DNA of 43,887 nucleotides from an uncultured Muribaculaceae bacterium (lineage in GTDB: Bacteria; Bacteroidota; Bacteroidia; Bacteroidales; Muribaculaceae), in NCBI GenBank assembly GCA_910578095.1, contig CAJTOZ010000027.1:1-43887 (forward strand), written 5' to 3'. The notes beneath the pieces were generated by a model. That model was not told the origin of the DNA. It searched no databases and saw only the letters and a list, made by a program, of their open reading frames with translations. This document shows positions 1 to 6,746 of this stretch, one piece after another. The position numbers and the translations under genes were made by a program. Within the stretch, counting starts at the first letter, position 1, and each line of letters starts with the position of its first letter.

Positions 1-46
1 TGTTAAAATTGAGTTAAAGTTACAATCGCCTATTGCACCACAACAT

Positions 47-74
47 AGAAGGGACGTGCCTTTGGCGCGTAAAA
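47..74. repeat. Dispersed hairpin repeat, copy 1
   Basis: A short inverted repeat: ACGTGCC (54-60), a TTT loop, then GGCGCGT (64-70), with one imperfect pair. The same block with a perfect stem recurs at 6050-6066, and both copies are followed by AAAA and a GCAGGC motif. It lies beyond the 3' end of the HxlR gene, so it could act as a 3'-end or terminator-like repeat. The rest of 1-172 shows nothing else I can identify. Confidence 0.55.
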
Positions 75-172
75 AGGGGCATGCAGGCATATTATACACC
101 GCAAAGCGATGTTCCTACATTGCGGGCGCTAACCTTATGATGTCAATTTGGGTAATTTTGCGGATAATCAAT

Positions 173-580
173 TTATTTTATTGATTTCCGCTCCTTCGGC
201 TCCGCACAGCTGTCGTTGCCCGTATTCGGGAATTTGTCGTAATTATCCAGTGCCCATGCTATCAGTTCGCCGAGCAGAGGCATGAGGCTGAGGCCAAGCT
301 CCGTCAGCGAGTATTCCACCCGCGGAGGTATTTCGGCATATACGTGCCGCGATATCATACCCAACGACTCCAGATTTTTCAGCGTTTCGGTGAGCACCTT
401 AGGAGAAATGTCGGGAAGAGCCTTCCCGATGGCGCTGAAGCGTGTTGTCTCGTTTTCGGCTACAACACACAGCACGAGCATCGACCATTTGCCCGAGAAG
501 CGTGCGATCACATTTCTTATAGGGCAGCGGCTCGTGCATGTGAATTTTTTTAGATTTTCTTGCAGTTCTAATGGTTTCAT
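173..580 (-). CDS. HxlR-family winged-helix transcriptional regulator
   Basis: A 135-residue HxlR-type DNA-binding regulator. The family signature is visible: an N-terminal cysteine segment (CTSRCPIRNVIARFSGKW, about residues 15-32), where a Cys commonly senses redox or electrophile stress, then the winged helix with RFSAIGKALPDISPKVLTETL and a wing ending in PRVEYSLTELG. Length is typical. I take the ATG at 580 rather than an in-frame TTG at 586. The gene is divergent from a cupin gene at 718, and HxlR regulators often control a divergently transcribed neighbour. A palindrome at 628-645 between them is a candidate operator. The inducer cannot be told from sequence. Confidence 0.9.
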   Translation of the reverse strand: MKPLELQENLKKFTCTSRCPIRNVIARFSGKWSMLVLCVVAENETTRFSAIGKALPDISPKVLTETLKNLESLGMISRHVYAEIPPRVEYSLTELGLSLMPLLGELIAWALDNYDKFPNTGNDSCAEPKERKSIK

Positions 581-627
581 TTTCAAGAATGCTTACCTCG
601 AGGTGAGTGCGTTACTCTTTTGTAATG

Positions 628-660
628 TCTTGCTATTTCGCAAGATACGTATTATCTTTG
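628..660 (+). promoter_or_regulatory. Cupin-gene promoter with overlapping palindrome
   Basis: A Bacteroidota -7 box, TATCTTTG, lies at 653-660, with a TTG -33 element at 630-632 (20-nt spacer). The -33 element is inside an inverted repeat, TCTTGC (628-633) and GCAAGA (640-645), a plausible operator for the divergent HxlR regulator. A second, weaker box (AATATTTG, 704-711) lies closer to the start codon. Confidence 0.65.
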
Positions 661-717
661 CACTATCTTAAAGAAAGCGGCTTACTGTCGCAAAGTTAGT
701 AATAATATTTGAAAAAT

Positions 718-1131
718 ATGAGCGAAGTAAAAATTCTTGACCGTGGCGACAAATTCGCCCATGCCACCATCGGCTCCATCCATGGTTTTGAAGGAAAGCA
801 ATTTGTAAAGGACGCCACCGGCGCTACATCGTGCGAGATTTCATTCGGCACACTCCCCTCAGGCGCCTCCGTGCCATTCTTCCACTCCCACAAAGCCAAC
901 GAGGAAAACTATATTATACTCAGTGGTGAAGGCAAATTCCAAGTCGACGACGATGTATTCGACATTGCCGAGGGATCTGTGGTGCGTGTGGCCACCAATT
1001 CCGATCGTAACCTCAAATGCACCTCTGCCGAACCTCTGACCTACATCTGCATTCAGGCAAAAGAAGGCTCGCTGGGAGGCTATACGATGACCGATGCCGA
1101 AATCACCGAAAGGCACAACTTGCTCGGGTAG
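718..1131 (+). CDS. Small single-domain cupin protein
   Basis: A 137-residue cytosolic protein made of one cupin beta-barrel. The first cupin motif is PFFHSHKANEENYIILSGEG, with two His and a Glu as likely metal ligands. The second half is AEGSVVRVATNSDRNLKC, where the usual second-motif His is not obvious. I chose the ATG at 718; a TTG at 709 in the same frame is less likely. It is divergent from the HxlR regulator and probably its target. Cupins of this size near HxlR regulators are often linked to stress or small-molecule turnover, but the substrate is unknown. An enzyme or a sensor are both possible. Confidence 0.85.
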   Translation: MSEVKILDRGDKFAHATIGSIHGFEGKQFVKDATGATSCEISFGTLPSGASVPFFHSHKANEENYIILSGEGKFQVDDDVFDIAEGSVVRVATNSDRNLKCTSAEPLTYICIQAKEGSLGGYTMTDAEITERHNLLG

Positions 1132-1143
1132 AACCCCTGCCGT

Positions 1144-1389
1144 CTATTTGTTCCGTCGCAACAGCGCGCGCAGCTTGTCGATGCCGGTTTTTCCCAATAT
1201 CAGTATGGCTGTGTATTGCGTAGCTTTTGCCAGACCGTAGAAAGTGGCCCATAAAGCGCCTTTTGCTGCCACAGATATGGGCAGCAGCATTTGTGCGAAC
1301 GATATGATGTAGCATGCCAGGCATATTATGGCTACTATCAGTCCGGTCCTGTAGGACATGGCGGACAGCCGGCTTTTTATATAGTTCAT
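1144..1389 (-). CDS. Small two-helix membrane protein (transporter-suffix-like)
   Basis: An 81-residue protein. It has a basic N-terminus (MNYIKSRLSAMSYR), two hydrophobic segments (about residues 15-37 and 43-66) and a basic C-terminus (KLRALLRRNK), giving a two-helix hairpin in the inner membrane. The layout and the ILGKTGIDKLR ending recall small proteins annotated as transporter suffix domain proteins; no function is established. The frame stays open upstream to 1698, but that extension runs through two copies of a non-coding repeat. I place the start at the ATG at 1389, exactly 4 nt after a TATATTTG -7 box, which predicts a leaderless transcript. Confidence 0.7.
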   Translation of the reverse strand: MNYIKSRLSAMSYRTGLIVAIICLACYIISFAQMLLPISVAAKGALWATFYGLAKATQYTAILILGKTGIDKLRALLRRNK

Positions 1390-1393
1390 CCGG

Positions 1394-1435
1394 CAAATAT
1401 ACGAATAAGTCGAGCGCAAAAGCAAATTTATTTGC
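1394..1435 (-). promoter_or_regulatory. Repeat-borne promoter, intact copy
   Basis: Read on the minus strand this block holds TTTG (1423-1426) as a -33 element and TATATTTG (1394-1401) as a -7 box, 21 nt apart, ending 4 nt before the ATG at 1389. Positions 1397-1435 are an exact copy of 1472-1510. The distal end is palindromic (GCAAAT-TT-ATTTGC). Confidence 0.65.
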
Positions 1436-1510
1436 TTTTTGCCGAGCGCGAGTATATTGGGCGATAGCCACATATACGAATAAGTCGAGCGCAAAAGCAA
1501 ATTTATTTGC
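1397..1510. repeat. Exact 39-bp direct repeat pair
   Basis: The two copies are 1397-1435 and 1472-1510, identical over 39 bp and offset by 75 bp. The upstream copy (1472-1510) is followed on the minus strand by TATATGTG instead of TATATTTG, so only the copy nearer the gene keeps an intact -7 box. Three-frame reading of such repeats gives spurious peptides (for example a repeated QINLLLRSTYSY), not a real protein repeat. Confidence 0.8.
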
Positions 1511-1932
1511 CGCCGGTTGAAATTACGGAGCATAGAGATATGCGATCCCGCATGGAACTTCTCTATCCGCGAAAAAAACTGATGCATATCGGCTGCGGAT
1601 GCTCTTATCGGTACGTAATATATCTTCCCTACTGGCGTAACGGCGCCGGGAACGTGGTGCCCACCACTTCCCCGGCGCCGTTTACTATATGCATACACAC
1701 ATTCACGATTGTTAACTCATAGGTAACCTTTTGATATATCCGCCTAAAAACGCCTGTTTTCGCAATGCGTTGATAATCAGCGATCGTTAACATTTTGTTT
1801 AGCTAAGCGCAACATTTTCCAACTGTTAACTAATGTGAAAAATGGGGGGGGGTAATTTTTTGCTTGATAAATTTGCCATCGGGAATCAAAATGAAACCCC
1901 GAACCTTATATCAATCGTTAATACCTAAATCC
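1511..1932. other. Intergenic region with orphan hairpin and G-tract
   Basis: No gene is supported here. A strong hairpin spans 1641-1680: CGGCGCCGGG pairs with CCCGGCGCCG, and GTGGT pairs with ACCAC inside it. It is followed by TTTACTAT, so it may be a terminator for plus-strand read-through, although the nearest plus-strand gene ends at 1131. A run of nine G lies at 1844-1852, about 80 nt before the next start codon. I found no clean TAnnTTTG box before the gene at 1933. Confidence 0.5.
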
Positions 1933-4434
1933 ATGAAAAAACTCCTACTCTCGTTCGTAGCTGTCGTGGCGGCGTTTGCTGCCAATGCCACGGACACCGT
2001 CCTTTGGCAAGGTAAGCAAGAGATCAGTTGGAACCAATCGTGCGTGGTGGCTGCTTCTAAGTGTGCCAACATGCAGGCCAACCAGCAGATCATCGTTGAA
2101 TACAACTGCCTTGAAAGCGCCACCTACTATTCGCTCGGCCTCATTAAAGGCTGGTGGGGCGATTGGCCCGACAAAATCTGGAGCACCGGCGGTGTGAGCA
2201 AAGGCACCACATCCAAGGCGTTCGATATCCCCGAGGGCAACCTCGCCACTCTTAAGACCGAAGGCTTCTTCCTCATGGGCAACGGTCTCGAAGTCACCCG
2301 TATAATCTGGCGCGATGAAGTGCGCGACAAGAGCGTCCTTCTCGACAATCCCCTTGTCATCACAACCGCATCCGAGGGCATCACTTTCACCTACGACGAA
2401 CTCGTGGCTGCCGGTGCCGAGCAGGGCGGAGGTGTGCAGGTAGAGTTTGAGGCTGCCGACGGTGGCTACATCAACTACATGCACCAGGGCAGCGAATCCA
2501 ACGAATACGAATGGTGCGAGTTCTCCCAGCCCCAGGTGTCCGAGAGCGAAGGCAAGAGCATCCTCATCCTCAACAAAGCCACTCTCGATGAAATCAACAC
2601 CTTCGGCAAGACGCTCGTAATCCAGGCAGGCTATGTCACAGTCAACCGTGTGAAGGTCATCAAGCCCATCGAAGTGCCCGGCACATCCATCGTTATCTCC
2701 CAGAGCGAAGCCGAGCTTATGGCCGGTAAGACCCTCCAGCTTTCTGCCACAACCAATCCCGAAGGACAGAAAATCACATGGAGCAGCTCCGATGAAGCTA
2801 TCGCCACTGTCGACTACAACGGTCTCGTGACTGCTGTCGCCGAAGGCACAGCCACCATCACCGCAGCCGCCGGTACAGGCACAGCCACCTGCACCCTGAA
2901 AGTCACCCCCGCAGCCGCTATCATACTCAAGTGGGTCAACAAGTACCGCGAAGAAGTCTATGGCGATGCTGTGGACATCGAAGGCATTGCCAACTATGGC
3001 GAGACTCCGCGTCTGATGGTCACCACCATTCCCGAAAATGCCAGCATATCGTTCTCCACTTCCTCCGAGCCTTCCACCGCTGCCAAGTGGTATGAATATA
3101 AGAGCAGCAAGCAGGCCGAAGTGTCCCTGAAAGGTGCCGGTGTGGCCACCATTGTTGTCAAGCTTACAGGATATCCCGATGTGGAGGCCACTGCCAGCGT
3201 TACCATCAAAGAACTTGAATCCCCCGAACTGAAGTTTGGATTCTCCGACAAAAACAGCACCGACTTCAGCGAACTCGGAGCCATGCTTGCAGGCTCGGTT
3301 GTCAATCTTTCGGTCAACATAATGCCCGACAACGACTACGACCTTGAGGATTCCTACTACGACAACTTCGACTATGAGTGGACGTCGTCCGACCCCGCCG
3401 TTGCTACCGTGTCCGGCGAAAGCTACAATAAGAAAAGAGGCGTTATCACTGCCCTTTCTGCCGGCACGACCACTATCACCGCCAAAATCGGCGACGGCAC
3501 CACTGTGCCCGTGCTTGAAAAGTCTATCGACGTCACTGTTGTCAACTCCGGCAAACTAAGCTACGTATTCAATTTCAACACCCCCAACCGCGGCAGCAGC
3601 TACGACTGGAAGCAGAACTACAATCTCCCCGACGGCACCACTGAGATCGACAACTTCATATTCGCAGGCAAATCCGCCGCAGGTCTTCCCCTTGTCGACC
3701 TCGTTCCCTCCGCCGGCACAGTGAGCCCGCTCGTGTTCGCAGCCGCCTCCACTCTCACATTCTCTGTGGCCGACCCCTATGTACGCATCGAAAGCATCGG
3801 TGTCAGCTCCAGCAGCACAGCTGTGGATGGCAACAAGGTGTTCGACGTCACCGCCACCGAAGGCACCGTCGAAGGCGCATCCTGGACAGCAGCTACCGAA
3901 GGCGGCGTGCCTTCCGTGGTCCTGACCGCCGCATCCGACATCGCCACTGCATCCATGCCCTACTGGCATGTGGGCCTCTTCCGCTATGCCGTGCCTGAAA
4001 GCGCCGCCATCAGCGAGGAATCCATCAAAGGCAAGGAAACAGAAACCGTGCAACTTACCGCCACTTATGCACCTGCCGACGCACTTCCCGGCCTCACCTT
4101 TACATGGAGCTCCGCCGATGAAGCCGTGGCCACCGTCGACGAAACCGGTCTCGTGACACTCTGCGGCGAAGGCACCACCACCCTCACCGCCACTCTCGAG
4201 GCTCCTATGCCCGCCCAGGAAGGTCCTGAAGTCGACTGCAAGCTCACCCTCACCGCCACATGCAATGTGGAAGTGGAGCCCCTCAGCGGCATCGAGGATG
4301 TGGTTATCGACATGACCGACGCTTCCGTGGAAGTGTTCAACCTCCATGGCATCCGTGTCGACGCTGCCAACCTTGCCCCCGGCATCTACATCGTGCGCCA
4401 GGGTGCCAAGACATCCAAGGTCCTTGTAAAGTAA
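1933..4434 (+). CDS. Secreted BIG2 Ig-like protein with T9SS-type tail
   Basis: An 833-residue exported protein. Residues 1-20 form a signal peptide (MKKLLLSFVAVVAAFAANA); the frame opens earlier, at 1864, but the ATG at 1933 gives this clean leader. At least three bacterial Ig-like (BIG2) units are visible near residues 248-325, 430-537 and 686-780, each with the hallmark ITWSSSDEAIATVD-like strand followed by G-TTTITA. The C-terminus (about 800-833) reads VEVFNLHGIRVD...LAPGIYIVRQG...KVLVK, a type IX secretion sorting domain, so the protein is probably displayed or released outside the cell. No catalytic domain is recognised; an adhesive or structural role is likely. It appears monocistronic, with its own terminator at 4468-4506. 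Confidence 0.85.
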   Translation: MKKLLLSFVAVVAAFAANATDTVLWQGKQEISWNQSCVVAASKCANMQANQQIIVEYNCLESATYYSLGLIKGWWGDWPDKIWSTGGVSKGTTSKAFDIPEGNLATLKTEGFFLMGNGLEVTRIIWRDEVRDKSVLLDNPLVITTASEGITFTYDELVAAGAEQGGGVQVEFEAADGGYINYMHQGSESNEYEWCEFSQPQVSESEGKSILILNKATLDEINTFGKTLVIQAGYVTVNRVKVIKPIEVPGTSIVISQSEAELMAGKTLQLSATTNPEGQKITWSSSDEAIATVDYNGLVTAVAEGTATITAAAGTGTATCTLKVTPAAAIILKWVNKYREEVYGDAVDIEGIANYGETPRLMVTTIPENASISFSTSSEPSTAAKWYEYKSSKQAEVSLKGAGVATIVVKLTGYPDVEATASVTIKELESPELKFGFSDKNSTDFSELGAMLAGSVVNLSVNIMPDNDYDLEDSYYDNFDYEWTSSDPAVATVSGESYNKKRGVITALSAGTTTITAKIGDGTTVPVLEKSIDVTVVNSGKLSYVFNFNTPNRGSSYDWKQNYNLPDGTTEIDNFIFAGKSAAGLPLVDLVPSAGTVSPLVFAAASTLTFSVADPYVRIESIGVSSSSTAVDGNKVFDVTATEGTVEGASWTAATEGGVPSVVLTAASDIATASMPYWHVGLFRYAVPESAAISEESIKGKETETVQLTATYAPADALPGLTFTWSSADEAVATVDETGLVTLCGEGTTTLTATLEAPMPAQEGPEVDCKLTLTATCNVEVEPLSGIEDVVIDMTDASVEVFNLHGIRVDAANLAPGIYIVRQGAKTSKVLVK

Positions 4435-4467
4435 ACACATAGGGAAATTTCTAAACCATATCTCAGG

Positions 4468-4506
4468 CGGGGCCCGGCAGTGATTGCCGGGTCCCGTTCC
4501 TTTTCC
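4468..4506 (+). terminator. Rho-independent terminator of the BIG2 gene
   Basis: A 12-bp stem (4468-4479 with 4485-4496, one G-T wobble) with a 5-nt loop, followed by TTCCTTTTCC. It lies 34 nt after the stop codon. Confidence 0.7.
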
Positions 4507-4561
4507 GTGTCACCGCCGCCGAAAGGCGGACATGCACACTCCCCGCAACGCCTTATCGGCC

Positions 4562-4599
4562 GTTTTTTCGTGCGCTCATAGTTTTTTTCGCTATCTTTG
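4562..4599 (+). promoter_or_regulatory. Promoter of the FKBP operon
   Basis: A -7 box TATCTTTG at 4592-4599 lies downstream of a T-rich -33 region. Transcription would start near 4604, leaving a leader of about 115 nt that contains the dispersed repeat at 4618-4659. Confidence 0.65.
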
Positions 4600-4617
4600 C
4601 ACAGGTAAGCCGAAAAA

Positions 4618-4659
4618 ACGGAAATATGCCACAAGTCGAAATATCGGTGTATAAATCGC
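4618..4659 (+). repeat. 42-nt dispersed repeat, copy 1
   Basis: This block matches the reverse complement of 40377-40418 at 34 of 42 positions; seven of the eight differences are transitions. The core is CCACAAG-CGAAAT. Here it lies in the leader of the FKBP operon. Both copies, read in one frame, give a similar spurious peptide ending FRLV-YFR, so database hits to that peptide should be treated as repeat hits. Confidence 0.7.
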
Positions 4660-4720
4660 TTCGATGCGGCATATCTCAATGCACCGTATTTCGCAGGTAA
4701 TCATAAAAACACCCCATATT

Positions 4721-5113
4721 ATGGCAAAGCAGGAATATATCGACAAAAACCGAGAGTGGTTGCGGGCCAAGGCCGCCGAAGACGGTGTGGAGCCACTCGA
4801 CAAAGGCATATACCGCAAAGTGCTGCGCAGCGGCAAAGGGCCGCGGCCTTCGCGCAGCAGCGTAGTCACCGTGCACTATACCGGCCGCACCATCAACGGC
4901 CGCACTTTCGACAGCTCCCGTGGCGGAGTGGCACCGGCTTTCCGTCTGCGGGAGCTCATCCCAGGATGGATTATAGCCCTGCAGCAGATGCAGGTGGGCG
5001 ACAAATGGGAGCTCTACATCCCTGCCGAGCAGGCCTATGGGAGCCGGGGAGTGCCCGGCATCCCGGGGGGCTCCACACTGATATTCGAGATAGAACTCCT
5101 CGGAGTGTCGTGA
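4721..5113 (+). CDS. FKBP-type peptidyl-prolyl cis-trans isomerase
   Basis: A 130-residue isomerase that catalyses cis-trans isomerisation of X-Pro bonds. After a short N-terminal extension (about residues 1-40), the FKBP fold shows VVTVHYTGRTINGRTFDSS, the active-site strand LIPGWIIALQQMQVGDKWELYIP, then AYGSRGVPGIPGGSTLIFEIELL. The key Tyr, Phe-Asp, Trp and Ile residues of the pocket are present. There is no signal peptide, so it probably acts in the cytosol. I place the start at the ATG at 4721; an upstream extension to 4664 runs out of the leader repeat. It is first in a three-gene operon, with the next start 2 nt after its stop. Confidence 0.93.
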   Translation: MAKQEYIDKNREWLRAKAAEDGVEPLDKGIYRKVLRSGKGPRPSRSSVVTVHYTGRTINGRTFDSSRGGVAPAFRLRELIPGWIIALQQMQVGDKWELYIPAEQAYGSRGVPGIPGGSTLIFEIELLGVS

Positions 5114-5115
5114 CC

Positions 5116-5511
5116 ATGGGACTCAACTACACCCCTGAACACATCACCACCCTCGGCCCCGACGAGATCTTTGTGTTCGGCAGCAACCTGGAGGGGCATC
5201 ACATGGGTGGTGCCGCCCGCACGGCTATGGAGCGCTTCGGCGCGGAGTGGGGGAAAGGTGTGGGCCTGCAGGGACGCAGCTACGCCATCCCCACCATGTT
5301 TCGCACCGTCGACGAGATACGCCCGTATGTCGACGAGTTTATAAACCTTGCGCGGGAGTGGGATCAGACCACCTTCTACGTCACCCGCATCGGGTGTGGT
5401 ATCGCAGGATTCACCGATCGCGAGATAGCGCCGCTTTTCCGCGACGCCCTGCGGCTCTACAACGTGCGTCTGCCCGAGAGCTTCGTGCGCATCCTTACCT
5501 CCAACGAATGA
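5116..5511 (+). CDS. A1S_2505-like conserved protein of unknown function
   Basis: A 131-residue cytosolic protein. Conserved stretches are EIFVFGSNLEGHHMGGAART near the N-terminus, YAIPTMFRT in the middle and FYVTRIGCGIAGFTDREIAPLF towards the end. This Gly-rich pattern resembles proteins labelled A1S_2505-like, found in phages and bacteria. The loops recall macrodomain-type nucleotide (ADP-ribose) binding, but that is inference and no activity is shown. It starts 2 nt after the FKBP stop, and its stop overlaps the start of the YjbQ gene (ATGA), so the three proteins are probably translated together. Confidence 0.75.
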   Translation: MGLNYTPEHITTLGPDEIFVFGSNLEGHHMGGAARTAMERFGAEWGKGVGLQGRSYAIPTMFRTVDEIRPYVDEFINLAREWDQTTFYVTRIGCGIAGFTDREIAPLFRDALRLYNVRLPESFVRILTSNE

Positions 5512-5921
5512 TTGAACAGATCCAACTGCGTCTCCCGGCCATGCGCCGCGGATGCCACCTCATCACTTCCGACATCCTTCGGGCGCTCCCTTCGCCGCTT
5601 CCGGCCGCGGGGTTGCTGAATGTGTTCGTGCGCCACACATCGTGCGCGCTCACCATCAATGAAAACGCCGACCCCGACGTGCGCACCGACATGGCCCGCA
5701 TTTTCGACCATCTCGTGCGGGAAGGCGAGCCGTTCTACAACCACACAATGGAAGGCCCCGACGACATGCCCGCCCACGCAAAAAGCACCCTCGTCGGCGC
5801 ATCGCTCACCATCCCCATTGTCGGCGGCCGCCTCGGCCTCGGCACATGGCAGGGCATATACCTGTGCGAGTTCCGCGATTATGTAGGGCCGCGCTCTCTG
5901 GTCCTTACCCTATACTCCTAA
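5508..5921 (+). CDS. YjbQ/UPF0047 family protein
   Basis: A 137-residue protein of the YjbQ (UPF0047) family, often annotated as secondary thiamine-phosphate synthase because members show weak activity of that kind; the true role is unsettled. Diagnostic motifs are present: VRHTSCALTINENADPDVR (about residues 44-62), HTMEGPDDMPAHAKSTLVGASL (about 80-101) and GTWQGIYLCEFRDY near the C-terminus. The conserved His residues form the metal/phosphate site. The ATG at 5508 overlaps the previous stop by 3 nt. It is the last gene of the FKBP operon. Confidence 0.9.
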   Translation: MIEQIQLRLPAMRRGCHLITSDILRALPSPLPAAGLLNVFVRHTSCALTINENADPDVRTDMARIFDHLVREGEPFYNHTMEGPDDMPAHAKSTLVGASLTIPIVGGRLGLGTWQGIYLCEFRDYVGPRSLVLTLYS

Positions 5922-6086
5922 TAGCCTGTTGCAAAACGACAAGAAGGGCAAAAGAGTTCATAATCAATAAAATAAATTATGTTTCTTATGCTCTGTGTCT
6001 TCTCCATACGAGGTCACAAAATGCCCAAGGCTCTATCCTCAATGTAGGGACGTGCCTTTGGCACGTAAAATTGGTAGGCAGGCCTA
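5922..6086. repeat. Convergent intergenic region with hairpin repeat, copy 2
   Basis: This gap separates two converging genes. It holds the second copy of the hairpin repeat: ACGTGCC (6050-6056), TTT, GGCACGT (6060-6066), a perfect 7-bp stem, preceded by GTAGGG and followed by AAAA. The setting suggests a bidirectional 3'-end element. An AT-rich stretch lies at 5960-5985. No gene is supported. Confidence 0.5.
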
Positions 6087-6746
6087 TCAGATCACTACAC
6101 TGCGCCCGCTTTCCTCATCGAAAGTGCGGTCGAAAATCTCGCGCATGAGCCCCGGTTTCTCCAGCATGTCCTGCAGCAATTTCAGGCGCCTGGCATTGTC
6201 GCTCTCCGCTATCCACAGTTTCAAGTAGCCCCTGGGCCCGTATTTTTCTTTCAGATGCTCCATCGTGCGGCGGAAATGGCCTTCGCGGTCGAGCTCCGGG
6301 TAGTGCGACAGGCCATATTGCACCGTGCGGCGGATTATAGTCTCCGCGTCGATACATCTGTCGGCCTCCGCCACCACCAGTCCATACACGCTGCGCGGGC
6401 GCTGTCCGTTGGAGGCGCGGTGGTCCTCCACCGCCTCGCCCATCAGCTCTATCTGCTGCGGGCTGAAATGCGAGGCAATGAAGCCATCGTGCTCCAATAT
6501 CCTGCGCGATGCCGTGTGGTGGTGCTCGCGGCCCTCCGCCAGTCCCAGATCATGGAATGCCGCGATGGCATACACCATGTCGGCACACAGCTCCGGCATC
6601 TGTGCCGCCAGCTTCATGCTTTGCCCTATCACCATGCGCGCATGATCCTCGCGGTGCGCCTTGTCGAACGCTGCGTAGCGCGGTATTATCTCGCGCTCCA
6701 CGTAGGCTGTCAGGGCTTCCGCCACAATTGCTGCGTCATTCGCCAT
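6087..6746 (-). CDS. HD-domain phosphohydrolase-like protein
   Basis: A 219-residue cytosolic protein of the HD superfamily of metal-dependent phosphohydrolases. The ligand order is visible: His in REDHARMVIGQ (about residue 30), HD in AIAAFHDLGLAEG (about 62-63), additional His residues in REHHHTASR, and a later Asp in AEADRCIDAE (about 130). The second half (YPELDREGHFRRTMEHLKEKYG...) is helical and not recognised further. The substrate (nucleotide or otherwise) cannot be named. I use the ATG at 6746, which overlaps the end of the upstream CMD-cupin gene by 11 nt, so the two are probably co-translated. Confidence 0.85.
   Translation of the reverse strand: MANDAAIVAEALTAYVEREIIPRYAAFDKAHREDHARMVIGQSMKLAAQMPELCADMVYAIAAFHDLGLAEGREHHHTASRRILEHDGFIASHFSPQQIELMGEAVEDHRASNGQRPRSVYGLVVAEADRCIDAETIIRRTVQYGLSHYPELDREGHFRRTMEHLKEKYGPRGYLKLWIAESDNARRLKLLQDMLEKPGLMREIFDRTFDEESGRSVVI

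Noticed and set aside
1397..1510. Possible CRISPR array (39-bp repeat with a 36-bp spacer)
   Set aside because: Only two copies, no cas genes, and the repeat contains promoter elements next to a gene.
1390..1698. N-terminal extension of the small membrane protein with a repeated peptide (QINLLLRSTYSY)
   Set aside because: The repeat peptide comes from translating the 39-bp non-coding repeat; a promoter box lies inside it just before the ATG at 1389.
4756..5511. A 251-codon plus-strand frame seeming to fuse an Arg/His-rich N-terminus to the A1S_2505-like protein
   Set aside because: The first 120 codons are an out-of-frame reading of the FKBP gene; the true start is the ATG at 5116.
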